A stretch of DNA of 21,332 nt from an uncultured Collinsella sp. GTDB lineage: Bacteria; Actinomycetota; Coriobacteriia; Coriobacteriales; Coriobacteriaceae. The stretch covers positions 1-21,332 of the forward strand of contig CAJLUE010000029.1 of the NCBI GenBank assembly GCA_905209765.1, read 5' to 3'. How positions within the stretch are numbered: position 1 is the first letter of the stretch; the number at the start of each line of letters is the position of its first letter. A model generated the notes under the pieces. The model was not told where the DNA came from. It saw only the letters and a list, made by a program, of their open reading frames with translations, and made no database searches. A program made the position numbers and the translations under genes. Positions 1-6,923 of this stretch are shown here, in pieces.

Positions 1-902
1 CCAAGGCCGTCGAGAGCGCCCAGCACAAGGTCGAGAGCATCAACTTCTCCATGCGTAAGAGCGTCCTTGAGTACGATGACGTCATGAACAAGCAGCGCCA
101 GGTCATCTACGCCGAGCGTAACAAGATTCTGGACGGCAAGGACCTGACCGACCACATCACCGAGGTCATGCACGACACCGTGTACCGCTGCGTTCAGGAG
201 TTCTGCACCAAGGACAGCCACGAGGGCGAGCGCGATCTCGAGGGCCTGCGCAAGTGGGTCGTTGAGCTCACCGGCCATATCGATACGCCGAAGTTCCCCG
301 ACGAGGACTTCGAGGCCCTTGCTGCCGATGTCCTGGCCTACGTTGAGAAGTGCTACAACATGAAGGCCGAGCGCCTGGGTGAGGACCTCATGCGCGAGCT
401 CAACACCCAGGTCATGCTGCGCGTCATCGATACCCGTTGGATGAACTACCTGCAGGAGATGGACTACCTCAAGACCGGCATCGGCCTGCGTGGCTTTGGT
501 CAGCGCGACCCGTTGGTCGAGTACAAGACCGAGGCCTACGGCGCGTTCCAGATGCTCGTCGACACCATGTACGAGGATTACCTGCGCACCGTCCTGCGCA
601 TCGAGATTAAGGCCGCCCCGCAGGCCGTGGAGCACAAGGAGGACCCCGCGCTCGAGGGTGCGCGCTTCTCCGGCCCCGCCGATGTCGATGGCGACAACGG
701 CAACTCGGTGCTGCGCAAGCAGGCACAGGTGCAGGCTCGTACGGCCGTCCAGGGAGGCCCGGCTGCTGTCAACAACGGCGGCAAGGTGACCACCTACCGC
801 AAGTCCGAGAGCGATGACCCGTACGTCAACGTTGGCCGCAATGACCCTTGCCCCTGCGGCAGCGGCAAGAAGTTCAAGTACTGCCACGGCAGGAATCGTT
901 AA
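1..902 (+). CDS. secA: Preprotein translocase ATPase SecA, C-terminal third (partial at window start)
   Basis: SecA is the motor ATPase that drives unfolded preproteins through the SecYEG channel at the cytoplasmic membrane. The frame is open from base 3 with no start, so only about the last 299 residues are here. The stretch around VLEYDDVMNKQR is a hallmark of the SecA helical scaffold. It is followed by the helical wing region (WMNYLQEMDYLKTGIGLRG) and a variable linker. The end is the SEC-C zinc motif, CPCGSGKKFKYCH, with its three Cys and one His ligands intact; in the family this motif binds SecB and/or ribosomes. The stop TAA at 900-902 shares its last A with the start of prfB, so the two genes are probably translationally coupled. 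Identification is secure; the missing part lies upstream of the window. Confidence 0.97.
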   Translation, partial: KAVESAQHKVESINFSMRKSVLEYDDVMNKQRQVIYAERNKILDGKDLTDHITEVMHDTVYRCVQEFCTKDSHEGERDLEGLRKWVVELTGHIDTPKFPDEDFEALAADVLAYVEKCYNMKAERLGEDLMRELNTQVMLRVIDTRWMNYLQEMDYLKTGIGLRGFGQRDPLVEYKTEAYGAFQMLVDTMYEDYLRTVLRIEIKAAPQAVEHKEDPALEGARFSGPADVDGDNGNSVLRKQAQVQARTAVQGGPAAVNNGGKVTTYRKSESDDPYVNVGRNDPCPCGSGKKFKYCHGRNR

Positions 903-2050
903 TGGCCGAGGCTTTAGAGGTAACGCCCGCCGAGCTGGACGCGTTTGCGGACCGGCTCGGCGAGGTCGAGTCGTATCTTCATTTGGACGAGAAACGCACG
1001 CGCGTGACCGAGCTCGAGGCCAAAAGCGTGGCCCCCGGCTTTTGGGATGACGCTGACGCCGCTCGCGCCACCATGGAGGAGATCGCTCGAGCCAAGGAAG
1101 ATATCGCTGCCGTGGATACCGCGCGCGGCGAGTTATCTGACGCTCGCGCGGCGCTGGAGCTTGCCGAGGAGATGGGCGACGACCCCGATGCTGCCGCGTT
1201 GCGCGAGGAGGCTGCCACTACGGCAGAACGCCTGGCCCGCGCTATCGACGAGCTCGAGCTTTCGAGCTGGTTTACCGGTGAGTTCGATCACGGCGACGCG
1301 ATTGTGACCATCAAGCCCGGACAGGGCGGCCTGGAGGCGCAGGACTGGACCTTCATGCTCTTTAAGATGTACATGAAGTACTGCCAGCGTCGCGGCTGGA
1401 AGGTCACCATTAACGACTGCCCCGCGGCTGAGGTCATCGGCATCGACCGTGCGACCTTTACCGTCGAGGGCAAGGACGCGTTTGGCATGCTGCGCGCCGA
1501 GGCCGGTGTCCACCGCCTGGTGCGCATCAGCCCCACCGACGACAAGAAGCGCCGCCAGACCACGTTTGCCGGCGTCGAGGTCATTCCGGTGCTGCCCAAC
1601 GATATCGACATCGAGATCAGCCCCGACGATATCCGCGTGGACGTGTATCACGCGAGCGGCCCGGGCGGCCAGGGCGTCAACACCACCGACTCCGCCGTAC
1701 GCGTGACGCATTTTCCCAGCGGCATCGTGGTCACTTGCCAAAACGAGCGCAGCCAGATTCAAAACAAGGCCGCGTGCATGCAGATTCTCAAGGCGCGTCT
1801 GTACGAGATCGAGCTCGAGAAGCGTGCCGAGGCGCTTGACGAGATCCGCGGGCCGAAGACCACGATCGGTTTTGGTAACCAGATTCGCAGCTACGTGCTC
1901 TACCCGTACCAGATGGTCAAGGACCTGCGCTCGGGTGTGGAGACCAGCAACGTCGAGGCCGTTCTCGACGATGGCGATCTGGATCCGTTTGTGATCGGCT
2001 ACCATCGCTGGGCAACCGGCAACGCCGATGCGGAAGGCTCGGACGCCTAG
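902..2050 (+). CDS. prfB: Peptide chain release factor 2 (RF2)
   Basis: RF2 ends translation at UAA and UGA by triggering peptidyl-tRNA hydrolysis on the ribosome. The 382-residue product has the usual family length. The catalytic GGQ is at about residues 255-257 within SGPGGQGVNTTDSAVR, and the C-terminal IRSYVLYPYQMVKDLRSGVET block is typical of RF2. The stop-recognition tripeptide, normally SPF in RF2, reads SPT at residues 210-212 (RISPTDDKKRRQTTF). The ATG at 902 overlaps the secA stop (TAATG) and starts a typical RF2 N terminus; the frame is also open further upstream, but those residues are a shadow of secA. There is no in-frame TGA and no frameshift site, so the programmed +1 frameshift that regulates prfB in many bacteria is absent. 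The gene itself ends in TAG, a codon read by RF1. Confidence 0.96.
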   Translation: MAEALEVTPAELDAFADRLGEVESYLHLDEKRTRVTELEAKSVAPGFWDDADAARATMEEIARAKEDIAAVDTARGELSDARAALELAEEMGDDPDAAALREEAATTAERLARAIDELELSSWFTGEFDHGDAIVTIKPGQGGLEAQDWTFMLFKMYMKYCQRRGWKVTINDCPAAEVIGIDRATFTVEGKDAFGMLRAEAGVHRLVRISPTDDKKRRQTTFAGVEVIPVLPNDIDIEISPDDIRVDVYHASGPGGQGVNTTDSAVRVTHFPSGIVVTCQNERSQIQNKAACMQILKARLYEIELEKRAEALDEIRGPKTTIGFGNQIRSYVLYPYQMVKDLRSGVETSNVEAVLDDGDLDPFVIGYHRWATGNADAEGSDA

Positions 2051-2114
2051 GCACATGGTTGGCTCCGGGTCGATGCAAACACTTCGCAGGGGTGGTATTT
2101 GCTCGGTGAATCGG

Positions 2115-2120
2115 TAGAAT
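2115..2120 (+). promoter_or_regulatory. Candidate -10 box (TAGAAT) upstream of the yitT-like gene
   Basis: TAGAAT lies 60 bases before the start codon of the YitT-family gene and is preceded by CGG. No convincing -35 hexamer lies 16-18 bases upstream. If it is used, transcription would start near 2127 and the hairpin at 2141-2164 would lie in the 5' leader. The call rests on sequence alone. Confidence 0.3.
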
Positions 2121-2140
2121 CGAATACAGCAAGAAGTTTA

Positions 2141-2168
2141 AAGCGCATCCGTTTGGGTGCGCTTTTTT
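2141..2168 (+). terminator. Intrinsic terminator between prfB and the yitT-like gene
   Basis: AAGCGCATCC (2141-2150) pairs with GGGTGCGCTT (2155-2164): ten base pairs with one G-U, loop GTTT. It runs directly into six T residues (2163-2168). The T tract touches the ribosome binding site of the next gene (GAGGGAGG, 2169-2176), leaving no room for a promoter after it. It either ends the secA-prfB transcript or acts as a leader attenuator for the downstream gene. Confidence 0.8.
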
Positions 2169-2180
2169 GAGGGAGGCAGC

Positions 2181-3071
2181 ATGGCATATCGTCTGGACAT
2201 CAAACGCATTCTTTCGCTGAACTTCTTTCACGATCTGCCCAAGATTATGCTGGGCTGTGCTCTGGCCGCTATCGCGACGGACCTGTTTTTGATCCCCAAC
2301 GGCCTTGCCGCCGGCGGCGTTACGGGTCTCGCCACGATTATCCAAGCGGTCGGTGCGTCTCATGGCATCTCGCTGCCTGTTGGTATTCAAACCATTGTGA
2401 TGAATGCCTTGCTGCTGCTGGTCGTTATGCGCGAGGGTGGCATGTTCTACGTGGTGCAGACGGCGACGGGTTTTGTGCTGCTGGGCTTTTTCACCGACCT
2501 GTTCGCTCCGTTTGTGGCGCCGCTGGCACATGCCGATCTGATGCTGCCCGCTATGTGGGGCGGCATTATCACGGGCATCGGCTACGGCATGGTGCTGCGC
2601 GCCGGTGCCAACACCGGCGGCTCAGACACCATCGGTCAGATTATCTCGCGCAATACGTCGCTACCGGTGGGCTCCACCGTCATGGCGATCGATGTCGCCG
2701 TGTGCGCGCTTTCGGCTCCGGTCTTTTCGGTCGAAAATGCGCTGTATGCGGGCCTTTCGATGGTCATTAGCGGCTACGTGATTGATGCCGTGGTCGACGG
2801 CGGCAACAGGCGCCGTATGGTGCTCATCATCTCGGACAAGTTTCCCGATATCGCGGCCGACATCATGTATGGCCTGGGTCGCGGCTGCACCAAGTTTAAG
2901 GCGACCGGCATGTACTCGGGTGCCGAGAAGCCGGTGATCATGGTCATCGTGAGCCGCCGCGAGCTCAATACGCTCAAGACGATCGTGCGCGAGCGCGACC
3001 CGCGCGCCATCGTGACCGTGGCCGATGTCACGGAGACCTTCGGTGAGGGCTTCAAGGACATTAACGCGTAG
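2181..3071 (+). CDS. YitT family integral membrane protein
   Basis: A 296-residue membrane protein of the YitT family (DUF161 membrane domain plus C-terminal DUF2179). The first about 205 residues form five or six hydrophobic segments, for example LPKIMLGCALAAIATDLFLI and TIVMNALLLLVVM. They include the conserved loop GANTGGSDTIGQII. From about residue 215 (RMVLIISDKFPDIAADIM) comes the soluble DUF2179 domain. The family has no settled biochemical role; a transport or membrane-associated function is usually assumed. The ATG at 2181 is chosen because GAGGGAGG sits four bases upstream; an in-frame GTG at 2157 lies inside the preceding terminator hairpin and is unlikely. The 207 bases after the stop hold AT-rich leader sequence of the transketolase genes, with no clear terminator. 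Confidence 0.88.
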   Translation: MAYRLDIKRILSLNFFHDLPKIMLGCALAAIATDLFLIPNGLAAGGVTGLATIIQAVGASHGISLPVGIQTIVMNALLLLVVMREGGMFYVVQTATGFVLLGFFTDLFAPFVAPLAHADLMLPAMWGGIITGIGYGMVLRAGANTGGSDTIGQIISRNTSLPVGSTVMAIDVAVCALSAPVFSVENALYAGLSMVISGYVIDAVVDGGNRRRMVLIISDKFPDIAADIMYGLGRGCTKFKATGMYSGAEKPVIMVIVSRRELNTLKTIVRERDPRAIVTVADVTETFGEGFKDINA

Positions 3072-3278
3072 GGCCGACTGCGTTCCATCCAAAAGACGTT
3101 CACATTGATAAACCGTTTCATCAGCGATTCTGCCTGCTAAATTGCTCAAATAATGATAAATACTCTGGTAAAGCTTCCGGTTTCCAGCATAATGAATGAC
3201 GTACGTGCATCGCGGCTGGGTTGGGACGACCTTCTGTGCCGTGCGCATCTTGTCTAAAGAGGATGAAAGGAAGGCACA

Positions 3279-4109
3279 ATGAGCGACGAAGAGCTCAAAA
3301 AGGTTGCCAACGAGGTAAGGAAGGGCATCGTCACCGGCGTGCACGCTGCCAAGTCCGGCCATCCGGGCGGTTCGCTCGGCGCTGCCGACATCATGACCTA
3401 TCTGTACTTTGAGGAAATGAACGTCGACCCGGCCGACCCCCGCAAGGCCGACCGCGATCGCTTCGTGCTTTCCAAGGGTCACTGCGCGCCTGGTCTGTAC
3501 GCCGTGCTCGCCGAGCGCGGGTTCTTCCCCAAGGAGGATCTCGAGACGCTGCGCCACATCGGCAGCCACCTGCAGGGCCACCCCAACATGAACGACACCC
3601 CGGGCGTCGATATGTCCACCGGTTCGCTCGGCCAGGGCATCTCCGCCGCCGTGGGCATGGCCGTTGCCGCCAAGCACTGGGGCGACGACTATCGCACCTA
3701 CGCCCTGCTGGGCGACGGCGAGAGCGAGGAGGGCCAGGTCTGGGAGGCCGCCATGTTTGCCGGCAACCAGCAGCTCGATAACCTCTGCGTGATCGTCGAC
3801 CACAACGGCCTGCAGATCGACGGTCCCGTCGAGGAGGTCAACGACCCCATGCCGCTCGCCGACAAGTTCCGCGCCTTCAAGTTCCATGTGGTGGAGCTCG
3901 CCGACGGTAACGACTTCGATCAGATCCGCGCCGCCTTTGCCGAGGCCCGCGCCACCAAGGGTCAGCCGACCGCCATTATTGCCGAGACCATGAAGGGCAA
4001 GGGCGTTTCCTTTATGGAGAACCAGGTGGGTTGGCACGGCAAGGCCCCCAACGATGAACAGTTTGAGCAGGCCATGGCAGAGCTCACGGCCGCCGGAGAG
4101 GAGCTCTAG
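3279..4109 (+). CDS. Transketolase, N-terminal (thiamine diphosphate) subunit
   Basis: This 276-residue protein is the N-terminal half of a split transketolase. The enzyme moves two-carbon units between sugar phosphates in the non-oxidative pentose phosphate pathway. The sequence shows SGHPGGSLGAADIM near residues 26-39, SKGHCAPGLYA near 66-76, TGSLGQGIS near 113-121, and the ThDP/Mg2+-binding motif GDGESEEGQVWEAA followed about 26 residues later by VDHNGLQIDG. A ribosome binding site AAAGGAAGG (3266-3274) fixes the start. The C-terminal half follows after one base, so the two chains are almost certainly made together and form a heterotetramer. Split transketolases are common in anaerobes and archaea; a full-length enzyme would exceed 600 residues. 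The 5' leader (3072-3278) is AT-richer and probably contains the promoter, but no hexamer pair is convincing. Confidence 0.95.
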   Translation: MSDEELKKVANEVRKGIVTGVHAAKSGHPGGSLGAADIMTYLYFEEMNVDPADPRKADRDRFVLSKGHCAPGLYAVLAERGFFPKEDLETLRHIGSHLQGHPNMNDTPGVDMSTGSLGQGISAAVGMAVAAKHWGDDYRTYALLGDGESEEGQVWEAAMFAGNQQLDNLCVIVDHNGLQIDGPVEEVNDPMPLADKFRAFKFHVVELADGNDFDQIRAAFAEARATKGQPTAIIAETMKGKGVSFMENQVGWHGKAPNDEQFEQAMAELTAAGEEL

Positions 4110-4110
4110 G

Positions 4111-5052
4111 ATGGCAGACGTCAAGAAAATCGCCACGCGCGTAAGCTACGGCGAGGCCCTCGTCGAGCTCGCCAACGAGCACGATGACTTTGTGGTCCTC
4201 GACGCCGACCTGGCCGCCGCCACGCAGACTGGCAAGTTCAAGGCAGCCTGCCCCGACCGCTTCTTCGATGTGGGCATTGCCGAGAGCAACCTGATGGGTG
4301 TTGCCGCCGGTATCGCAACCACCGGCCGCGTTGCCTTTGCGAGCAGCTTTGCCATGTTCGCTGCCGGCCGTGCCTTTGAGCAGGTCCGCAACTCCATCGG
4401 CTATCCGCACCTTAACGTTAAGATCGGTGCCACGCACGCCGGTATCTCGGTGGGCGAGGACGGCGCCACGCACCAGTGCTGCGAGGATATCGCCCTCATG
4501 CGCGTTATCCCCGGCATGACCGTGATTGTTCCCGCCGACGATGTCGAGGCCCGCGCCGTGACGCGCGCCGCCTACGAGTGCGACGGCCCCGTGTATATGC
4601 GCTTCGCCCGTCTGGCCTCGCCGGTTATCAACGACCCCGAGACCTACAAGTTTGAGCTGGGCCGCGGCATCGTGATGCGCGAGGGCGCCGATGTCACCAT
4701 CATCGCCTGTGGCCTGATGGTCGGCGAGGCGCTCGAGGCCGCTGAGCAGCTTGCTGCCGAGGGCATCGATGCCGAGGTCATCAACATGCACACCATCAAG
4801 CCCATCGACGCCGACCTGATCGTCAAGAGCGCCACCAAGACCGGCCACGTCGTGACCGTCGAGGAGCACTCCGTGATCGGTGGCCTGGGCAGCGCCGTCG
4901 CCGACGTCCTGTGCGAGCAGTGCCCGACGCCGCTCAAGAAGATTGGCGTCAACGACACCTTCGGCGAGTCCGGCCCGGGTGCCGAGCTCCTGCACAAGTA
5001 CGGCCTGGACGCCGCCAACATCGTGGCGACCACCAAGGAGTTCTTGGCCTAA
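4111..5052 (+). CDS. Transketolase, C-terminal (pyrimidine-binding) subunit
   Basis: This 313-residue protein is the partner half of the split transketolase. It holds the pyrimidine-binding and C-terminal regulatory domains. Conserved features are VLDADLAAAT near residues 31-40, the block FFDVGIAESNLMGVAAGIA near 51-69 (which carries the Glu that activates thiamine), GATHQCCEDIALMRVIPGM near 119-137, and the C-terminal VEEHSVIGGLGSAVADVL. The start ATG 4111 is one base after the stop of the first subunit and is preceded by GGAGAGGAG, so the pair is one operon. An upstream in-frame ATG lies inside the first subunit and would add about 19 residues unlike the family. A strong terminator follows 52 bases after the stop. 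Confidence 0.95.
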   Translation: MADVKKIATRVSYGEALVELANEHDDFVVLDADLAAATQTGKFKAACPDRFFDVGIAESNLMGVAAGIATTGRVAFASSFAMFAAGRAFEQVRNSIGYPHLNVKIGATHAGISVGEDGATHQCCEDIALMRVIPGMTVIVPADDVEARAVTRAAYECDGPVYMRFARLASPVINDPETYKFELGRGIVMREGADVTIIACGLMVGEALEAAEQLAAEGIDAEVINMHTIKPIDADLIVKSATKTGHVVTVEEHSVIGGLGSAVADVLCEQCPTPLKKIGVNDTFGESGPGAELLHKYGLDAANIVATTKEFLA

Positions 5053-5104
5053 GGCGTTTTGCGTTGGCCTTAACTTGAGAGCCGTTCCCGCATTGGCAAT
5101 AAAT

Positions 5105-5144
5105 AAGCCGGGGTGCCTTTCGTGTGGGGGCACCCCGGCTTTTT
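5105..5144. terminator. Strong, probably bidirectional terminator after the transketolase operon
   Basis: A perfect 13-bp stem (5105-5117 with 5129-5141, AAGCCGGGGTGCC and its complement) with an 11-base loop is followed by TTTTT. It lies between convergent genes. On the minus strand the hairpin is followed by TTATTTATT, so it can also end transcription of the zinc-ribbon gene, whose stop lies 24 bases away. Confidence 0.9.
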
Positions 5145-5168
5145 GTTTAGGGAGAGGTGGGAAAGAAG

Positions 5169-6437
5169 CTAGAGAGGTTTTACGGTCGGGGCCAGGGTGT
5201 TGGCGAAGATGTCATCTGCCTTGAAGAGCGTTTTGGATTCCGGCGCGTTTGCTGCTTTCATTTCGGAGACGATGGTATCGAATGAGACGGCTCCCAAGGA
5301 CTGTAAATCGAGGGTCTCGCGGGCGGCATCATCAGAGCAGATGCTCGAGCTCGATGAGAATTTGGAAAGATGGGCCGTCGCGGCGTCGTAGGCCCAGCGA
5401 CGAATCCAAATCTCGACATAGCGACCGCTGCCAAGGTTGATGTCCTTTACCAACGAACCACTGACATCGCCAGCAACCTGTGCTTCGTGGTCGTATCCGG
5501 TGAGACTGCCGATGTACTTATCTGGATAGGCGGTCGAATATAAGCATATCGAATCCCCCTCGACCTTTGCTGTCACCCTGCCATCCCAATACTCGGGCAG
5601 GTCGACACTGAAGGTTTGGGCCTCGATGTGGCGTGCGGCGGCTTTGCGCTGTTCCTCGGCCTGGCGCGCCGCTTCCTCTTCGGCGGCTTTCTTGGCCGCG
5701 ACGGCGGTGTCGCGGCGGTTCGTTGCGGCGTGTTGCAGCGCATCGACGTTGGGCGCATCCTTGCCCTTGTATGCCATGGCGAGTGTCACGGCGTCGTTGA
5801 TCTCGTCGTCGGTCACGTCGACAGCATCGATGGGCGTAAAGTCCAAAACCGAATCCTGCTCGGCGAGTTCTGCCAAGTCGATCTTCTCGCCCTTAGCAAA
5901 AGCGTCGTCGATCGTAAGCTCGGCCTTTGTGCAAGGCACCTGGTAGATAGTGCCATCGGCGGCGATGGGGGAGCCTGCCGCCTTGAGCGTGTACTTGCCC
6001 TGGATAAGCTTGATGCCCGAGCCGTCGGAAGCGACATATTCGACCTTGTCGACCTTCTTTCCGTCGACCGTCTTGCCCTTTACGCGCACCGGCACACGCG
6101 AGGCGCCGTTATCGGTGTCCCACCCTTCAGCCTTTACGCTCACCACGAGCGCATGCTTGGAATGCGCCGACTCATACTGCTCCTGCTCCTGAACATGCTG
6201 CTGATACAGGTGATACGCCAGCCCACCGCCCCCGCCAACAACGATTACCGCCGCGCAGACGATAGCGATCACGACGCCTTTCTTGGGCTTTTTGCTGGGG
6301 GCGGGCGAACCCACAGGCGCCGGCGCAACCGCAGGGTTGGCTACGGGTATAGCCTGTGTCCCGTCAAGCGCAGCCCCGCAGCCCACGCAAAACCGAGCCT
6401 CATCAGCAAGCTCAGCACCACAATAAGGACAAACCAT
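5169..6437 (-). CDS. Membrane-anchored zinc-ribbon protein of unknown function
   Basis: The 422-residue product begins with a zinc ribbon, CPYCG then CVGCG (four Cys within the first about 25 residues). A Pro/Ala-rich linker follows, then one transmembrane helix (GVVIAIVCAAVIVVGGGG, about residues 55-75). The remaining about 340 residues are predicted to lie outside the membrane. They contain a region with two hydrophilic domains and a charged coiled-coil-like segment (AAKKAAEEEAARQAEEQRK, near residues 253-275). A C-terminal domain with YWDGRVTAKVEGDSICLYS and several Tyr and Ser runs ends the protein. Zinc-ribbon plus TM architectures occur widely in Coriobacteriia and Firmicutes surface proteins, some binding cell-envelope ligands, but I cannot assign a function. 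ATG 6437 is chosen because GGAGG lies five bases upstream (TGGAGGTTGATATG); an in-frame start nine codons earlier lacks this. The stop is TAG. Confidence 0.85.
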   Translation of the reverse strand: MVCPYCGAELADEARFCVGCGAALDGTQAIPVANPAVAPAPVGSPAPSKKPKKGVVIAIVCAAVIVVGGGGGLAYHLYQQHVQEQEQYESAHSKHALVVSVKAEGWDTDNGASRVPVRVKGKTVDGKKVDKVEYVASDGSGIKLIQGKYTLKAAGSPIAADGTIYQVPCTKAELTIDDAFAKGEKIDLAELAEQDSVLDFTPIDAVDVTDDEINDAVTLAMAYKGKDAPNVDALQHAATNRRDTAVAAKKAAEEEAARQAEEQRKAAARHIEAQTFSVDLPEYWDGRVTAKVEGDSICLYSTAYPDKYIGSLTGYDHEAQVAGDVSGSLVKDINLGSGRYVEIWIRRWAYDAATAHLSKFSSSSSICSDDAARETLDLQSLGAVSFDTIVSEMKAANAPESKTLFKADDIFANTLAPTVKPL

Positions 6438-6527
6438 ATCAACCTCCAGCAAGCTTGGAACCATCCATCTAACTCAACTGTAAAGCGATATCCCCAACCC
6501 AAGTTGCGCAACAATCAGCCCCAATAT

Positions 6528-6596
6528 AAGTTGCGGTGAAATAGGGATTGATTAGGGCTTCTAACTGCTAAAACAGTCCCTATTTCACCGCAACTT
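6528..6596. repeat. 69-base palindromic element (family A, full copy)
   Basis: The arms AAGTTGCGGTGAAATAGGGA (6528-6547) and its exact complement (6577-6596) are perfect over 20 bases; pairing extends to 23 bp with one G-U. The centre is AT-rich. One base outside each arm stands a TA dinucleotide (6525-6526 and 6598-6599), which would fit a TA target-site duplication. A half copy, identical over 20 bases to the complement of 6580-6599, lies at 20478-20497. It could be a non-autonomous miniature transposable element or another kind of dispersed hairpin. Confidence 0.85.
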
Positions 6597-6693
6597 CTAA
6601 AGAGGCCGTATCAAGTAGGGCTTCTATTGGGAAAAGGGCCCAGCACGACAAGTTGCAATTCAGCTTGACGCTCCTAACGGTAGCGTCGGCGTA

Positions 6694-6822
6694 AGCCTCT
6701 GGGTGGGGCACGCTTTGAAAACAATCCGCAGCGCGGAACCCGCTTATCTGGAGCTCCGCAGGAGCAAGATAAGTGGGTTCCATGCGCGAGGACGTTTTCA
6801 AAGCGTGCCCCACCCAGAGGCT
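6694..6822. repeat. 129-base palindromic element (family B)
   Basis: The outer arms (6694-6722 and 6794-6822, beginning AGCCTCTGGGTGGGGCACGC) are perfectly complementary over 29 bases. After a symmetric 12-base unpaired stretch on each side, inner arms (6735-6749 and 6767-6781, GGAACCCGCTTATCT) pair over 15 bases with one G-T, with a small GCTCC/GGAGC hairpin at the tip. The whole folds as one extended hairpin. It shares no obvious sequence with the other palindromes in the window. Confidence 0.85.
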
Positions 6823-6853
6823 GGTGGGAGCCGCAAAACCGTGCGTCTTATGT

Positions 6854-6878
6854 GCAGCAAAGGCAATGCTGCTAAAAT
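6854..6878 (+). promoter_or_regulatory. Candidate ftsE promoter region with small inverted repeat
   Basis: TAAAAT at 6873-6878 is a plausible -10 box, 45 bases before the ftsE start. Directly upstream, GCAGCA (6854-6859) and TGCTGC (6867-6872) form an inverted repeat where a regulator could bind. No good -35 hexamer is visible. Low certainty. Confidence 0.35.
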
Positions 6879-6923
6879 ACAAAGCGCTCATGTAGTTTAA
6901 ACGCACGACGATAAGGAGCACCA

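Larger units (their letters stand above)
6438..6923. other. 486-base divergent intergenic region carrying two palindromic elements
   Basis: No gene is supported here: the short reading frames cross the palindromes and have no ribosome binding site. It holds the leader of the minus-strand zinc-ribbon gene, two unrelated long palindromes (6528-6596 and 6694-6822) and the probable ftsE promoter. An 11-base direct repeat TAGGGCTTCTA occurs at 6553-6563, in the centre of the first palindrome, and again at 6616-6626. A small inverted repeat GACGCT/AGCGTC lies at 6667-6687. Both flanking genes are transcribed away from the region, so the palindromes cannot be ordinary gene terminators. Confidence 0.7.

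Noticed and set aside
902..1000. Programmed frameshift in prfB
   Set aside because: The frame is continuous from the ATG with no early in-frame TGA, so the classical autoregulatory site is absent.
1133..2056. Long minus-strand open frame across prfB
   Set aside because: It is the complement of a well-supported gene, made open by high GC, and has no recognisable protein features.
2661..4136. Minus-strand frame of 491 codons across the yitT-like and transketolase genes
   Set aside because: It spans two confirmed genes and the gap between them; composition is that of a shadow frame.
6580..6921. Small frames on both strands in the ftsE upstream region
   Set aside because: They mirror each other because they cross the 129-base palindrome; no start signals support them.
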